Below are positions 1 to 6,537 of a stretch of 10,250 bases of DNA, one piece after another. Every line of letters begins with the position of its first letter. Positions within the stretch are counted from its first letter, which is position 1. Source of the DNA: an uncultured Collinsella sp. (GTDB lineage Bacteria > Actinomycetota > Coriobacteriia > Coriobacteriales > Coriobacteriaceae); assembly GCA_900555955.1 (NCBI GenBank), contig USNA01000017.1:1-10250 (forward strand), read 5' to 3'. The notes below the pieces were generated by a model. The model ran no database searches, was not told the origin of the DNA, and saw only the letters and a list, made by a program, of their open reading frames with translations. Both the position numbers and the translations under genes were made by a program.

Positions 1-642
1 ACCGGCGCGCGGCACCAGTCCGCCTTTAAGACCCCCCGTGCCGGCGAGCTCATGAGCCGCGAGGCCGCCCGTCGCCTGGGTGTCGAGAAGGGCATTGTCG
101 ACCTGTCGCTGGCTCCCACGCCCGCCATCGGCGACTCCGTCGCGCGTATCCTCGAGATCATCGGCGTGGGCACCTGCGGTGGCCCCGGCACGACCTGCGC
201 ACTCGCCATGCTCAACGATGCCGTCAAGAAGGGCGGCGTCATGGCCAGCTCCAGCGTGGGCGGTCTCTCGGGTGCCTTTATCCCCGTGTCCGAGGACGCC
301 GGCATGATCGCCGCCGTCGAAGCCGGCGCGCTTTCGCTCGAGAAGCTCGAGGCCATGACCTGCGTGTGCTCCGTCGGCCTGGACATGATCGCCATCCCCG
401 GCGACACCCCGGTCGAGACCATCGCCGGCATCATCGCCGACGAGATGGCCATCGGCGTCATCAACAATAAGACCACGGCCGTGCGCGTGATCCCCGCTAT
501 CGGCAAGGGCGTGGGCGACTGCGTCGAGTACGGCGGTCTGTTTGGCCGTGCGCCCATCATGCCGGTGAACCCCAACGCCGGCACCGTGCTTGCCCACCGT
601 GGCGGACGCTTCCCGGCGCCGCTGAACTCGCTCAAGAACTAG
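1..642 (+). CDS. UPF0210 (DUF711) family protein, C-terminal part
   Basis: The frame is open from the first base, so the gene begins upstream and only its last 213 residues are here. An internal ATG at position 52 is not the start. The sequence fits the UPF0210/DUF711 family, called PFL family in some databases: glycine-rich segments ([19 protein letters not shown], then [19 protein letters not shown]), a run reading [12 protein letters not shown], and the typical end [13 protein letters not shown] followed by [14 protein letters not shown]. Full members are about 450 residues, so roughly half is visible. The biochemical function is not established; family members often sit beside a small ACT-domain protein (UPF0237), which would be outside the window. 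Codon use is the GC-rich style of most of this window (GCC, GAC, GGC). No T-rich intrinsic terminator follows directly; a long palindrome begins 17 bases after the stop. Family assignment is confident, function unknown. Confidence 0.9.
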   Translation, partial: TGARHQSAFKTPRAGELMSREAARRLGVEKGIVDLSLAPTPAIGDSVARILEIIGVGTCGGPGTTCALAMLNDAVKKGGVMASSSVGGLSGAFIPVSEDAGMIAAVEAGALSLEKLEAMTCVCSVGLDMIAIPGDTPVETIAGIIADEMAIGVINNKTTAVRVIPAIGKGVGDCVEYGGLFGRAPIMPVNPNAGTVLAHRGGRFPAPLNSLKN

Positions 643-658
643 CTGAGGGTTCGGGCGA

Positions 659-792
659 GGAGCCCCGGGGAGGGCAAATATATAAGGTCGCCTGCTCGGA
701 CAGTCCTGACTCGCACGGAGAGCACATTAAGTGCTCTCCGGCTCGTGCGGAACTCGCGATCGACCTTATATATTTGCCCTCCCCGGGGCTCC
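659..792. repeat. 134-bp palindromic element with perfect 32-bp inverted arms
   Basis: Positions 659-690 are the exact reverse complement of 761-792, 32 of 32 bases. The outer part of each arm is GC-rich (GGAGCCCCGGGGAGGG) and the inner part AT-rich (CAAATATATAAGG). The 70 bases between hold a second, central hairpin: 716-725 pairs perfectly with 731-740 around the loop ATTAA. The remaining centre carries two loosely similar segments that begin GCTCG and end ACTCGC. There is no open frame worth calling and no T-run, so it is not a classic intrinsic terminator. I see no target-site duplication at the edges. It fills the gap between the UPF0210 and methyltransferase genes. It could be a MITE-like or extragenic palindromic repeat family, a cruciform-forming site, or a structured RNA. 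The palindrome is seen directly; its nature is inference. Confidence 0.85.
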
Positions 793-906
793 CGCACAAC
801 GGGACCTCGGTTGGGTTCTATCCCGGTTGCAGTTGCTTCGCTCCTGCACCACTTGGCTGGTACGACGGTTTGGCGTTGGATCGGTTCTTTCTGATATATG
901 CTGGTT

Positions 907-938
907 GCGGCTCTTCTTTTTGGGAGAGTCGCTTTTTT
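907..938 (+). terminator. Terminator-like hairpin in front of the methyltransferase gene
   Basis: GCGGCTCT (907-914) pairs with AGAGTCGC (925-932), eight pairs including one G-U, around a ten-base loop. Six T follow directly (933-938). The methyltransferase ribosome binding site starts only six bases later. A transcript that ended here could not express that gene, so the hairpin either ends readthrough from upstream or acts as an attenuator. A possible promoter just upstream (TTGGCG at 870-875, TATATG at 895-900, a long 19-base spacer) would start RNA about at the hairpin itself. The stretch 793-906 before it is T/G-rich, has no gene, and matches no riboswitch I recognise. Confidence 0.5.
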
Positions 939-957
939 GTTGCTAGGAGGTTGGCCC

Positions 958-1845
958 GTGGTTGATGGGGATGCTCGCTCTGAGCTGCTTTCTGCTGATT
1001 GGAATGGCGAATGGATGCGCCTGCAGGCCGCTCGGCATCGGGCTGATGATTCTTTTGAGTGGGATAAGCGGGCTCGGCATTTTCGTCCACTGGAGACTGC
1101 CCCGTATGCTCGGGATTTTATAAAGCTGTTGGCGCTTGAGCCTGGTGAGTCGGTGCTCGATATGGGGTGTGGGGCTGGGTCGATTGCTATTCCGCTTGCT
1201 CAGGCTGGGCATTCCGTGATTGCTGCCGACTTCTCTCCTGCTATGTTGGGCACGCTTGATGCTGGTATTGAGTACTATGGGCTCGAGGATCGCATTACGC
1301 CGCTTGAGCTTGCTTGGGATGATGATTGGGATTTGGTTGGACCGGTTGTGAAAGCGGTGGATGTTGCCTTTGCCAGTCGGTCGGTTACGACGACCAATCT
1401 AAAAGGTGCGCTTGCCAAGCTTGATCGTACGGCTCGTCGGCGTTGTGCTGTCACAATGGTCGCCAACTCCAGCCCGCGCTATGACCTGCACCTGATGAAC
1501 GCCATCGGCGCCTCGGTTACCCGCAGCAACGGATTTGTATATGCCTTTAACATCCTTATTCAGATGGGGGCGCTGCCGCAGGTCACGTATTTTGAATCGC
1601 CCCGTCGCGACACCTTCGATAGTCTCGAGGCGGGCGTGGCGGACTTTTCTCGCATGCTCGAGCATGGCAACGAGGACAAGATCGACCACCTGCGCGACTA
1701 TATCGCCCACCACATGATCGAGAACCCCCATGCCGGCGAGCCGGGATCCAAGGGCGTACCGCAGGGACGCTACATGCTCGACCACATCCGCAAAGTCCGA
1801 TGGGCGTTTATCGCCTGGGAGCCGGTCTCCGTACCCCGCCCGTAG
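958..1845 (+). CDS. Class I SAM-dependent methyltransferase
   Basis: A 295-residue soluble protein with a Rossmann-fold methyltransferase domain. Motif I is VLDMGCGAGS (about residues 66-75), the SAM-binding glycine loop. The strand ending HSVIAADFS supplies an acidic residue (D91) where the ribose hydroxyls usually bind. The C-terminal third (ESPRRDTFDSLEAGVADFSRML) is not diagnostic, and the methyl acceptor cannot be told. I chose the GTG at 958 because AGGAGG at 945-950 lies seven bases upstream. A longer in-frame start at 898 would add a hydrophobic stretch translated from the terminator-like hairpin and has no ribosome binding site. Codon use changes sharply near 1457: before it, Asp is GAT 16 times and GAC once and Ala is mostly GCT; after it, Asp is GAC 7 of 8 and GCT is absent. 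Fold assignment is secure, substrate unknown. Confidence 0.87.
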   Translation: MVDGDARSELLSADWNGEWMRLQAARHRADDSFEWDKRARHFRPLETAPYARDFIKLLALEPGESVLDMGCGAGSIAIPLAQAGHSVIAADFSPAMLGTLDAGIEYYGLEDRITPLELAWDDDWDLVGPVVKAVDVAFASRSVTTTNLKGALAKLDRTARRRCAVTMVANSSPRYDLHLMNAIGASVTRSNGFVYAFNILIQMGALPQVTYFESPRRDTFDSLEAGVADFSRMLEHGNEDKIDHLRDYIAHHMIENPHAGEPGSKGVPQGRYMLDHIRKVRWAFIAWEPVSVPRP

Positions 1846-2003
1846 CCCATCTAAAGCTTGCATCGTCTTCCCGCCCGGCATCCGCATTCTTTGCGAACTG
1901 GGCAAACGCGCTCCACACCACGCCGTTCCTGCGCTATCGTGGGACAGCTCACGTAGATTAAGGCCCCATTGCGGGACGCCCCATACATAGAAAGCGAGAA
2001 CCC

Positions 2004-2303
2004 ATGGCACTGACAGGAGCCCAGGTCAAGCAGCTTCGCAGCATGGCCCATCACCTCAACCCCGCCATCATCATCGGTAAGTCCGATGTCAACGAGGGCA
2101 CCGTCGAGCAGACGGTCGCCTATCTGGAGAAGCACGAGCTCGTTAAGTGCTCCGTGCTGGACGGCTCCAGCCTTTCTGCCCGCGAGGCCGCCGAGGAGCT
2201 CGCCGAGCGCTGCCACGCCGACGTCGTTCAGGTTATCGGCCGCAAGTTCTCGCTGTATCGCGAGTCCTCGCGCAAGGATATCGAGAAGATCAAGCTCGTC
2301 TAA
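2004..2303 (+). CDS. yhbY: YhbY-type CRM-domain RNA-binding protein
   Basis: A 99-residue single-domain protein of the CRS1/YhbY family, close to the 97 residues of E. coli YhbY. Family members bind RNA and associate with the assembling large ribosomal subunit. The recognisable pattern is LTGAQVKQLRSMAHHLNPAIIIGK near the N terminus, EKHELVKCSVL in the middle, and VVQVIGRKFSLYRES near the end. The usual GxxG loop, GSNG in E. coli YhbY, reads GKSD (residues 25-28) here, so the second glycine is replaced by aspartate. The ATG is preceded by an unremarkable purine run (GAAAGCGAG) rather than a strong ribosome binding site. The 158 bases between the methyltransferase stop and this start hold no gene and no convincing promoter, so cotranscription with the methyltransferase is possible. 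An intrinsic terminator follows. Identity is confident. Confidence 0.93.
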   Translation: MALTGAQVKQLRSMAHHLNPAIIIGKSDVNEGTVEQTVAYLEKHELVKCSVLDGSSLSAREAAEELAERCHADVVQVIGRKFSLYRESSRKDIEKIKLV

Positions 2304-2331
2304 AACCGGCTGGTCATACCGAGCAAGTCTG

Positions 2332-2364
2332 CGGGCGTCCGATTGATTCGGCCGCCCGTTTTTT
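2332..2364 (+). terminator. Intrinsic terminator of yhbY
   Basis: CGGGCG (2332-2337) pairs with CGCCCG (2353-2358). After one mismatch, CCGA (2339-2342) pairs with TCGG (2348-2351) around the loop TTGAT. Six T follow at 2359-2364. It begins 29 bases after the yhbY stop. The opposite strand has no T-run after the hairpin, so it appears to work mainly for plus-strand transcription. Its T-tract overlaps the stop codon of the convergent regulator gene. Confidence 0.9.
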
Positions 2365-5359
2365 ATCGCTCGACAAGCACGCGCTTGAGCCTGCCTTCGA
2401 CCAAGCGCTCAAACAGACGCCTTGTCTCGGGCTCGGGCACGCCTTGAACTTGCTCTCGCAGGTGGTGCATGTGGCCGCTGTATAGCTCGACAACATCGCG
2501 GCGTCGTCCCGCCGCACCGTAAACGCGCATGGCACAGCGAACCATGTCCTCGCGCGCCGTCTCTTGGCGAAGCCCCGATTCAACGAGCCAAATTGCCGAT
2601 TGCAGGTCATTTTCCTCGAGAGCGGCATTCGCTCCCCTAATCATGCAGTCGATGTACTTGGATTGCATAATGTGGCGCATGCGCGTAAAAAACGTGGGGT
2701 TGCAACCGGTGGGAACATACAGCGGCCCCGCGTAGAGCTGCTCAACCTTAAGACATAGCTCAACCAGGTGAGGCCCTCTCGCGCCCATACGGTTTCCCAG
2801 AATCTCGCGGCTCAGCTGGTCAAAGAGTCTTACATCGGTCTTAACGTAGTCGCCGTTGAGCCCAATGCACTCGTTTTGGATGAGTACACACGACTTGCCA
2901 TCCGGCGTTGGACCCAAAGCCGAGCGCAAGCGCGATACCGTCGAATACAGATTGTTGCGCGCGGCGTTAAACTCGGCATGGGGCCACAACTCCATGGCGA
3001 TTGTCTCGCGGTCGACCATGGCATCCATGCCCAACGCGAGCCGCTCGGGCAGCGTTGCCGGCTTTTTGCGACGCCACATCTTATCCGTGATGGGAAAACC
3101 GTCGCGTTCGGCGCGAAACACGCCAAACATGCGCATCTCAATATGGCCGATGGTGTCGACAGCCTCAACCTCGCCCGCCTGGAATAGGTGCTCACTTTCG
3201 CCCTCAAAGTCATCGCGTAGTGAATACCGCGACAGCTCACGCACCGGAAGCTTCTTGCGAATCCTGACGGCAGGCTCGCCCAGACAGTGCATCGCAAGAC
3301 GTGCGAACAGCCGATACGATGGGTCTAAAATCCCCGAGCGATTCATAGACATCCAGGCGGCAAGATCGCTATCGCGGCCCGCAGCGGCCAGGTGCAGTGC
3401 CACGATCCAGGCTTCTGAGCCGCCGACCTGTGTCTTGCTAATATCGAGCAGCTCTGCCTCTTCGCGAACCGATACCAGCGACGTATTGCGCAGGTACGCC
3501 ACGCGCTCCAGCAGCAACGCGTTTTCGCGCATGTACGTAATCGATTCGTCGGCGAGCTTGAGCACCTGGACCGCGCGGAACTTCGCGTTGACCGGCCGCC
3601 CCTCCGCCAGCGATTGCCAGCCCTCCAGCAACAGCCCAAACAGCTGAATTTGATTGTCGCGAACACGCACCGCAAAGCGGTCGAGCTCGCCAAACGCCAC
3701 ATCGTCGGTCACGGGCAAGCCCGCGAGCAGGCGCCGCGTCGCCAGCACCATACGCAGCCAAATGGATGGCGCCTTAAGCCCGCGGATATCGAGCGCCTCG
3801 AGTATCTGCGCCATCTTGTCATCGCGCTCGTCGGGTTTAGCAAACGAGCCGTCGAACAGCTCCACCAGCATATGGTCGGCCTGTATGAGAATCCCCGCGA
3901 TGTCGAGCTCGCAATCATAGGCTTTGCACGCCTTGAGCTTCGCGAGAACATCACCGTCTTCCGCTCGCTCGGTTAGGTGGCGCTTGACCTCGATATGCGC
4001 GGACAGCATGTCGAGCACCTCGCAGGATGTCTGTTCTTGCACAACAGGGTTGGCGGGAAGCCCCAGGTCATTGTCGCCATAAAAGGCGATGGTGAGCGCC
4101 TGGGCTATTTTCCAGGTAGCGGGATCGACCTCGTGCGCCGCCTGATCACCCGCACGTTCGATAACGGACGCCATATACCTTGCTAGCTTTGTATTGCACA
4201 CGCTGACAGCCGCCAGATACACGCCGAGTGCCTCGGCGGGTGCCGGCTCTTGCTCCTGCTTTTCCGCATTGATCATCGCCGACGCCGCACGGCAAATGTC
4301 CCCTCCGTGCCCGGTCAGGGCAAGATCGGCCCCATACTGCCCGGCTAGCTCCAACACCACACGACGGTCCAAGAACGCATCGGCCAGGTCCATGGCCAGA
4401 TCGCATCGGCCTGCCTTAATCAAGATGCGAGCAGCCCGCGATACAAGTTCGGGACGGATCTCGGCAACAAGCTTTCGCAACCTCAGGCGCGCATTGTCCT
4501 TGGCGCCCAAACACCTAAAGGTGCGATCAGACGGATCCACGCCAAAAATCGGATAATCGCGCACAAAGATGGACTGGTCGACCATCGAAAGCCTCACGCC
4601 GCACGCCTCTAGCTCCGCAATGCGGCCCTCGCCCATCAGTACCATCAAACAGGCAACGGTAAACAACAGGTTGTTCTCGAGCGATGCGAGATCGGCCAGC
4701 GCCGCACCGTACACGTTGACGATTTCGTTCTCGAGCAACCCGGCAACATCGCCCTGTCCATACATTCCCGTCTGCAGGGCAGATACCAGCTCGGGTACAC
4801 CCTGTGTGAGCCGATAGAAATCAAGCGATGTGCTGATTGAGAACGCCGTGGCCCATGACGAATACTCATAGGCGTGCACCTTGAGCATCTGCGCATTGAC
4901 TTTTACAGAATCGCCCAGCCCGTGGATAAGCAATCGGTTGGAGGGGCGGCAGGCAATAAAGACCCCCGTCCCCGTAGCACGTAAGCTGCGGATTCGATCG
5001 ATGAGGTCCTCGGTTTCGTGCTGCTCGAGATTGGGCACGTTATCGATCGCAACGAGCGAATGAGGTTTGTCCTTAAGCTCATCGGCGACAACCTCGAGCT
5101 GCATAAAGAGCTCGCGTCCAATCGCGCGGTCGGCCTCGATAATCCGAACCGGCCCTCGCGTGGGGTCCGATTTAACCTCCTGCACGTATTGCAGCAACAC
5201 CGACGTCTTGCCAAACCCATCGGGCGCGTAGAGCAAAACAATTCCCGCCTTGCGCCCTTTAACGATGAGCTCGTTCATCAAGCGATCGCGCCGCACCATA
5301 TAGCCGCCGCCCGTCGGCATCAACTCGAGGTCGTCCGTATTGCCCAGATCGTTTACCAT
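2363..5359 (-). CDS. Large transcriptional regulator: P-loop ATPase plus winged-helix/BTAD
   Basis: A 998-residue soluble protein. Near the N terminus (about residues 40-110) is a P-loop NTPase: Walker A APDGFGKTS (45-53) and Walker B HSLVAIDN (about 100-107), as in STAND/MalT-type regulators. The middle, about 200-730, is helical, repeat-like and leucine/alanine-rich, probably a TPR-type sensor or scaffold. The C-terminal part, from about 738, resembles the winged helix of SARP regulators: MRMFGVFRAERDGFPI, RETIAMELWP, then NNLYSTVSRLRSALG. A bacterial transcriptional activator domain (BTAD) follows from about 842. This puts DNA binding at the C terminus, as in MalT, but with a SARP-type winged helix instead of LuxR. 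The ATG at 5359 has GAGGAG five bases upstream. No transporter or biosynthetic cluster is adjacent, so the targets are unknown. Architecture is confident; effector and regulon cannot be inferred. Confidence 0.88.
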   Translation of the reverse strand: MVNDLGNTDDLELMPTGGGYMVRRDRLMNELIVKGRKAGIVLLYAPDGFGKTSVLLQYVQEVKSDPTRGPVRIIEADRAIGRELFMQLEVVADELKDKPHSLVAIDNVPNLEQHETEDLIDRIRSLRATGTGVFIACRPSNRLLIHGLGDSVKVNAQMLKVHAYEYSSWATAFSISTSLDFYRLTQGVPELVSALQTGMYGQGDVAGLLENEIVNVYGAALADLASLENNLLFTVACLMVLMGEGRIAELEACGVRLSMVDQSIFVRDYPIFGVDPSDRTFRCLGAKDNARLRLRKLVAEIRPELVSRAARILIKAGRCDLAMDLADAFLDRRVVLELAGQYGADLALTGHGGDICRAASAMINAEKQEQEPAPAEALGVYLAAVSVCNTKLARYMASVIERAGDQAAHEVDPATWKIAQALTIAFYGDNDLGLPANPVVQEQTSCEVLDMLSAHIEVKRHLTERAEDGDVLAKLKACKAYDCELDIAGILIQADHMLVELFDGSFAKPDERDDKMAQILEALDIRGLKAPSIWLRMVLATRRLLAGLPVTDDVAFGELDRFAVRVRDNQIQLFGLLLEGWQSLAEGRPVNAKFRAVQVLKLADESITYMRENALLLERVAYLRNTSLVSVREEAELLDISKTQVGGSEAWIVALHLAAAGRDSDLAAWMSMNRSGILDPSYRLFARLAMHCLGEPAVRIRKKLPVRELSRYSLRDDFEGESEHLFQAGEVEAVDTIGHIEMRMFGVFRAERDGFPITDKMWRRKKPATLPERLALGMDAMVDRETIAMELWPHAEFNAARNNLYSTVSRLRSALGPTPDGKSCVLIQNECIGLNGDYVKTDVRLFDQLSREILGNRMGARGPHLVELCLKVEQLYAGPLYVPTGCNPTFFTRMRHIMQSKYIDCMIRGANAALEENDLQSAIWLVESGLRQETAREDMVRCAMRVYGAAGRRRDVVELYSGHMHHLREQVQGVPEPETRRLFERLVEGRLKRVLVER

Positions 5360-5375
5360 GCTTGCTCCTCAACTC

Positions 5376-5409
5376 GACCATATGGACACCGTAGCTGCAG
5401 GACCATATG
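5376..5409. promoter_or_regulatory. Paired GACCATATG direct repeats before the regulator gene
   Basis: GACCATATG occurs at 5376-5384 and again at 5401-5409, 25 bases apart start to start. The first copy sits in the 8-bp palindrome CCATATGG. They lie 17 to 50 bases upstream of the regulator's ATG, inside the expected leader or promoter. A related GACCAATAGGTC inverted repeat is at 5509-5520. SARP regulators typically bind direct repeats, so autoregulation is possible, but the spacing is not the usual 11 or 22. The repeats are seen; operator function is inference. Confidence 0.35.
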
Positions 5410-5593
5410 AGCCGCCCCGTGAATAGCGCGACTTAGAGTTTTTGGTTGTCTGCCGGTACGTGTTTGGCAAGTTTTTGTACAGCGAGGCCCGATGGTAACT
5501 TATCCCTCGACCAATAGGTCTTTGCGCAGGTCAATGCGCTTGCCAGCATGTCCCATCCCATTTGCAGTGTAGCGCAGTCCGCTGTTTTTATTT

Positions 5594-5607
5594 GAGTTGC
5601 GCAACTC
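5594..5607. promoter_or_regulatory. Perfect 14-bp palindrome, possible operator
   Basis: GAGTTGCGCAACTC is a perfect 14-bp palindrome in the middle of the 449-bp gap between the regulator and nagB. It has no spacer, which fits a dimeric repressor site better than an RNA hairpin. It lies about 235 bp upstream of the regulator's start codon and next to a T/A-rich stretch (TTTTTATTT). The rest of the gap (5410-5593 and 5608-5640) holds no gene that I can support and no confident promoter for the regulator. Confidence 0.3.
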
Positions 5608-5640
5608 GCCTACTCCTCGCTACCGCCTGCGACTCTATGG

Positions 5641-5671
5641 TGGCAAATGTGCATAGAATCTGCTATAGAAT
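5641..5671 (+). promoter_or_regulatory. Possible plus-strand promoter with extended -10
   Basis: TGCTATAGA (5661-5669) resembles an extended -10 element (TGn followed by TATAnn). TGGCAA at 5641-5646 is a poor -35 at a 17-base spacing. No plus-strand protein gene follows, but a terminator hairpin ends at 5779, so a transcript of roughly 100 bases is conceivable. The match is weak and may be chance. Confidence 0.25.
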
Positions 5672-5749
5672 GAATCGCATGATTTAGAACCCACCAGTCA
5701 AGCATGCGGCAAGGTTTCCGTCATGCATGCGCCACGGCCTATGTCCACT

Positions 5750-5779
5750 AAAAAGGCCCCCGCAAAGCGAGGGCCTTTT
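5750..5779 (-). terminator. Intrinsic terminator of nagB, possibly bidirectional
   Basis: AAAAGGCCC (5751-5759) pairs with GGGCCTTTT (5771-5779), with an inner CGC/GCG stem and a three-base loop. On the minus strand the hairpin is followed by five T, about 30 bases after the nagB stop. The plus strand also ends in four T, so it could stop RNA in both directions. Confidence 0.88.
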
Positions 5780-5808
5780 GGAAAGCTATGCAAGATCGCT
5801 TGGTCGCG

Positions 5809-6537
5809 TTACTCGCAGAGCGAAAGAGCGGCCTCGTCAGCAACGACGACGCAGTTGGTGTGCAGTTGCAGGATCGAAGCCGGGCACTTGGGTGTAACCG
5901 GGCCATAGCACATATCGTGCACGGCCTGAGCCTTGGCCTCGCCGTTGGCGACAACCAGGATCATGCGGGCATACATGATGGTCTGGGTGCCCATGGTGTA
6001 AGCCTGACGGGGCACATCATCGATGCTGTCGAACAGGCGGCTGTTGGCCTGAATGGTGCTCTCGGTCAGGTCGACGCAGTGCGTACCCTTGGAGAAGTGG
6101 TCATCGGGCTCGTTGAAGCCAATATGACCGTTATTACCAATGCCGAGCAACTGCAGATCCGGGTAACCGGCGGCAGCGACGATCTTGTCGTACTCTGAGC
6201 AGGCAGCAGCGGCATCGGGGTTGGAGCCATCGGGCACGTGCGTATTGTTCAGATCGATATTGATGTGATCGAAGAAGTTCTCGCGCATGAAGTAATGATA
6301 GCTCTGAGGATCGTCATGCGAAAGACCGCGATACTCGTCCAGGTTATAGGTGCTGACCTCGGCGAAGTCAATGTCGCCCTTCTCGTACCAAGCAGCGAGC
6401 TGTTTGTAAGCGCCAATCGGGGTGGAGCCGGTGGCAAGACCCAACACGCAATCGGGCTTGAGGATAACCTGGGCCGAGATGATATTAGCGGCCTTGCGGC
6501 TCATATCCTCGTAGTCTTTAGCTTTAATGATTTTCAT
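5809..6537 (-). CDS. nagB: Glucosamine-6-phosphate deaminase
   Basis: This cytoplasmic enzyme converts glucosamine-6-phosphate to fructose-6-phosphate and ammonia, the last step of N-acetylglucosamine and glucosamine breakdown. Its 242 residues match the short Firmicutes-type NagB rather than the longer allosteric E. coli form. Visible motifs are the phosphate loop LGLATGSTPIG (about 32-42), the catalytic YNLDEYRGL segment with D67, and GIGNNGHIGFNEP with H138 and E143. Position 136 is Asn where E. coli has Asp, a variation known in the short NagB group. I chose the ATG at 6537 because AAAGGA lies six bases upstream and the protein then starts with the typical MKIIKAKDYE. A longer open frame reaching 6702 would translate the structured leader. 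The upstream EIIA and glmM genes point to the same glucosamine-6-phosphate node. Terminator at 5750-5779. Identity is very confident. Confidence 0.97.
   Translation of the reverse strand: MKIIKAKDYEDMSRKAANIISAQVILKPDCVLGLATGSTPIGAYKQLAAWYEKGDIDFAEVSTYNLDEYRGLSHDDPQSYHYFMRENFFDHINIDLNNTHVPDGSNPDAAAACSEYDKIVAAAGYPDLQLLGIGNNGHIGFNEPDDHFSKGTHCVDLTESTIQANSRLFDSIDDVPRQAYTMGTQTIMYARMILVVANGEAKAQAVHDMCYGPVTPKCPASILQLHTNCVVVADEAALSLCE

Noticed and set aside
659..792. Palindrome as a simple bidirectional intrinsic terminator
   Set aside because: The arms are not followed by T-runs on either strand, and the 32-bp arms with a 70-base centre are much larger than normal terminators.
659..792. Palindrome as the terminal repeats of an insertion sequence
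   Set aside because: Only 70 bases lie between the arms, with no transposase, and no target-site duplication is visible. At most it is a non-autonomous element.
898..957. N-terminal extension of the methyltransferase from an ATG at 898, giving a hydrophobic leader
   Set aside because: The extension is translated from the terminator-like hairpin and T-run and has no ribosome binding site. AGGAGG is correctly placed for the GTG at 958.
1399..2216. Minus-strand open frames of 203 and 121 codons across the methyltransferase and yhbY genes
   Set aside because: They are opposite-strand shadows of two well-supported genes, have no recognisable protein features, and mirror the plus-strand codon bias.
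2768..3976. Plus-strand open frames of 139, 263 and 120 codons inside the large regulator
   Set aside because: The minus-strand frame is continuous with clear ATPase and BTAD motifs. The plus-strand products are low-complexity and match nothing.
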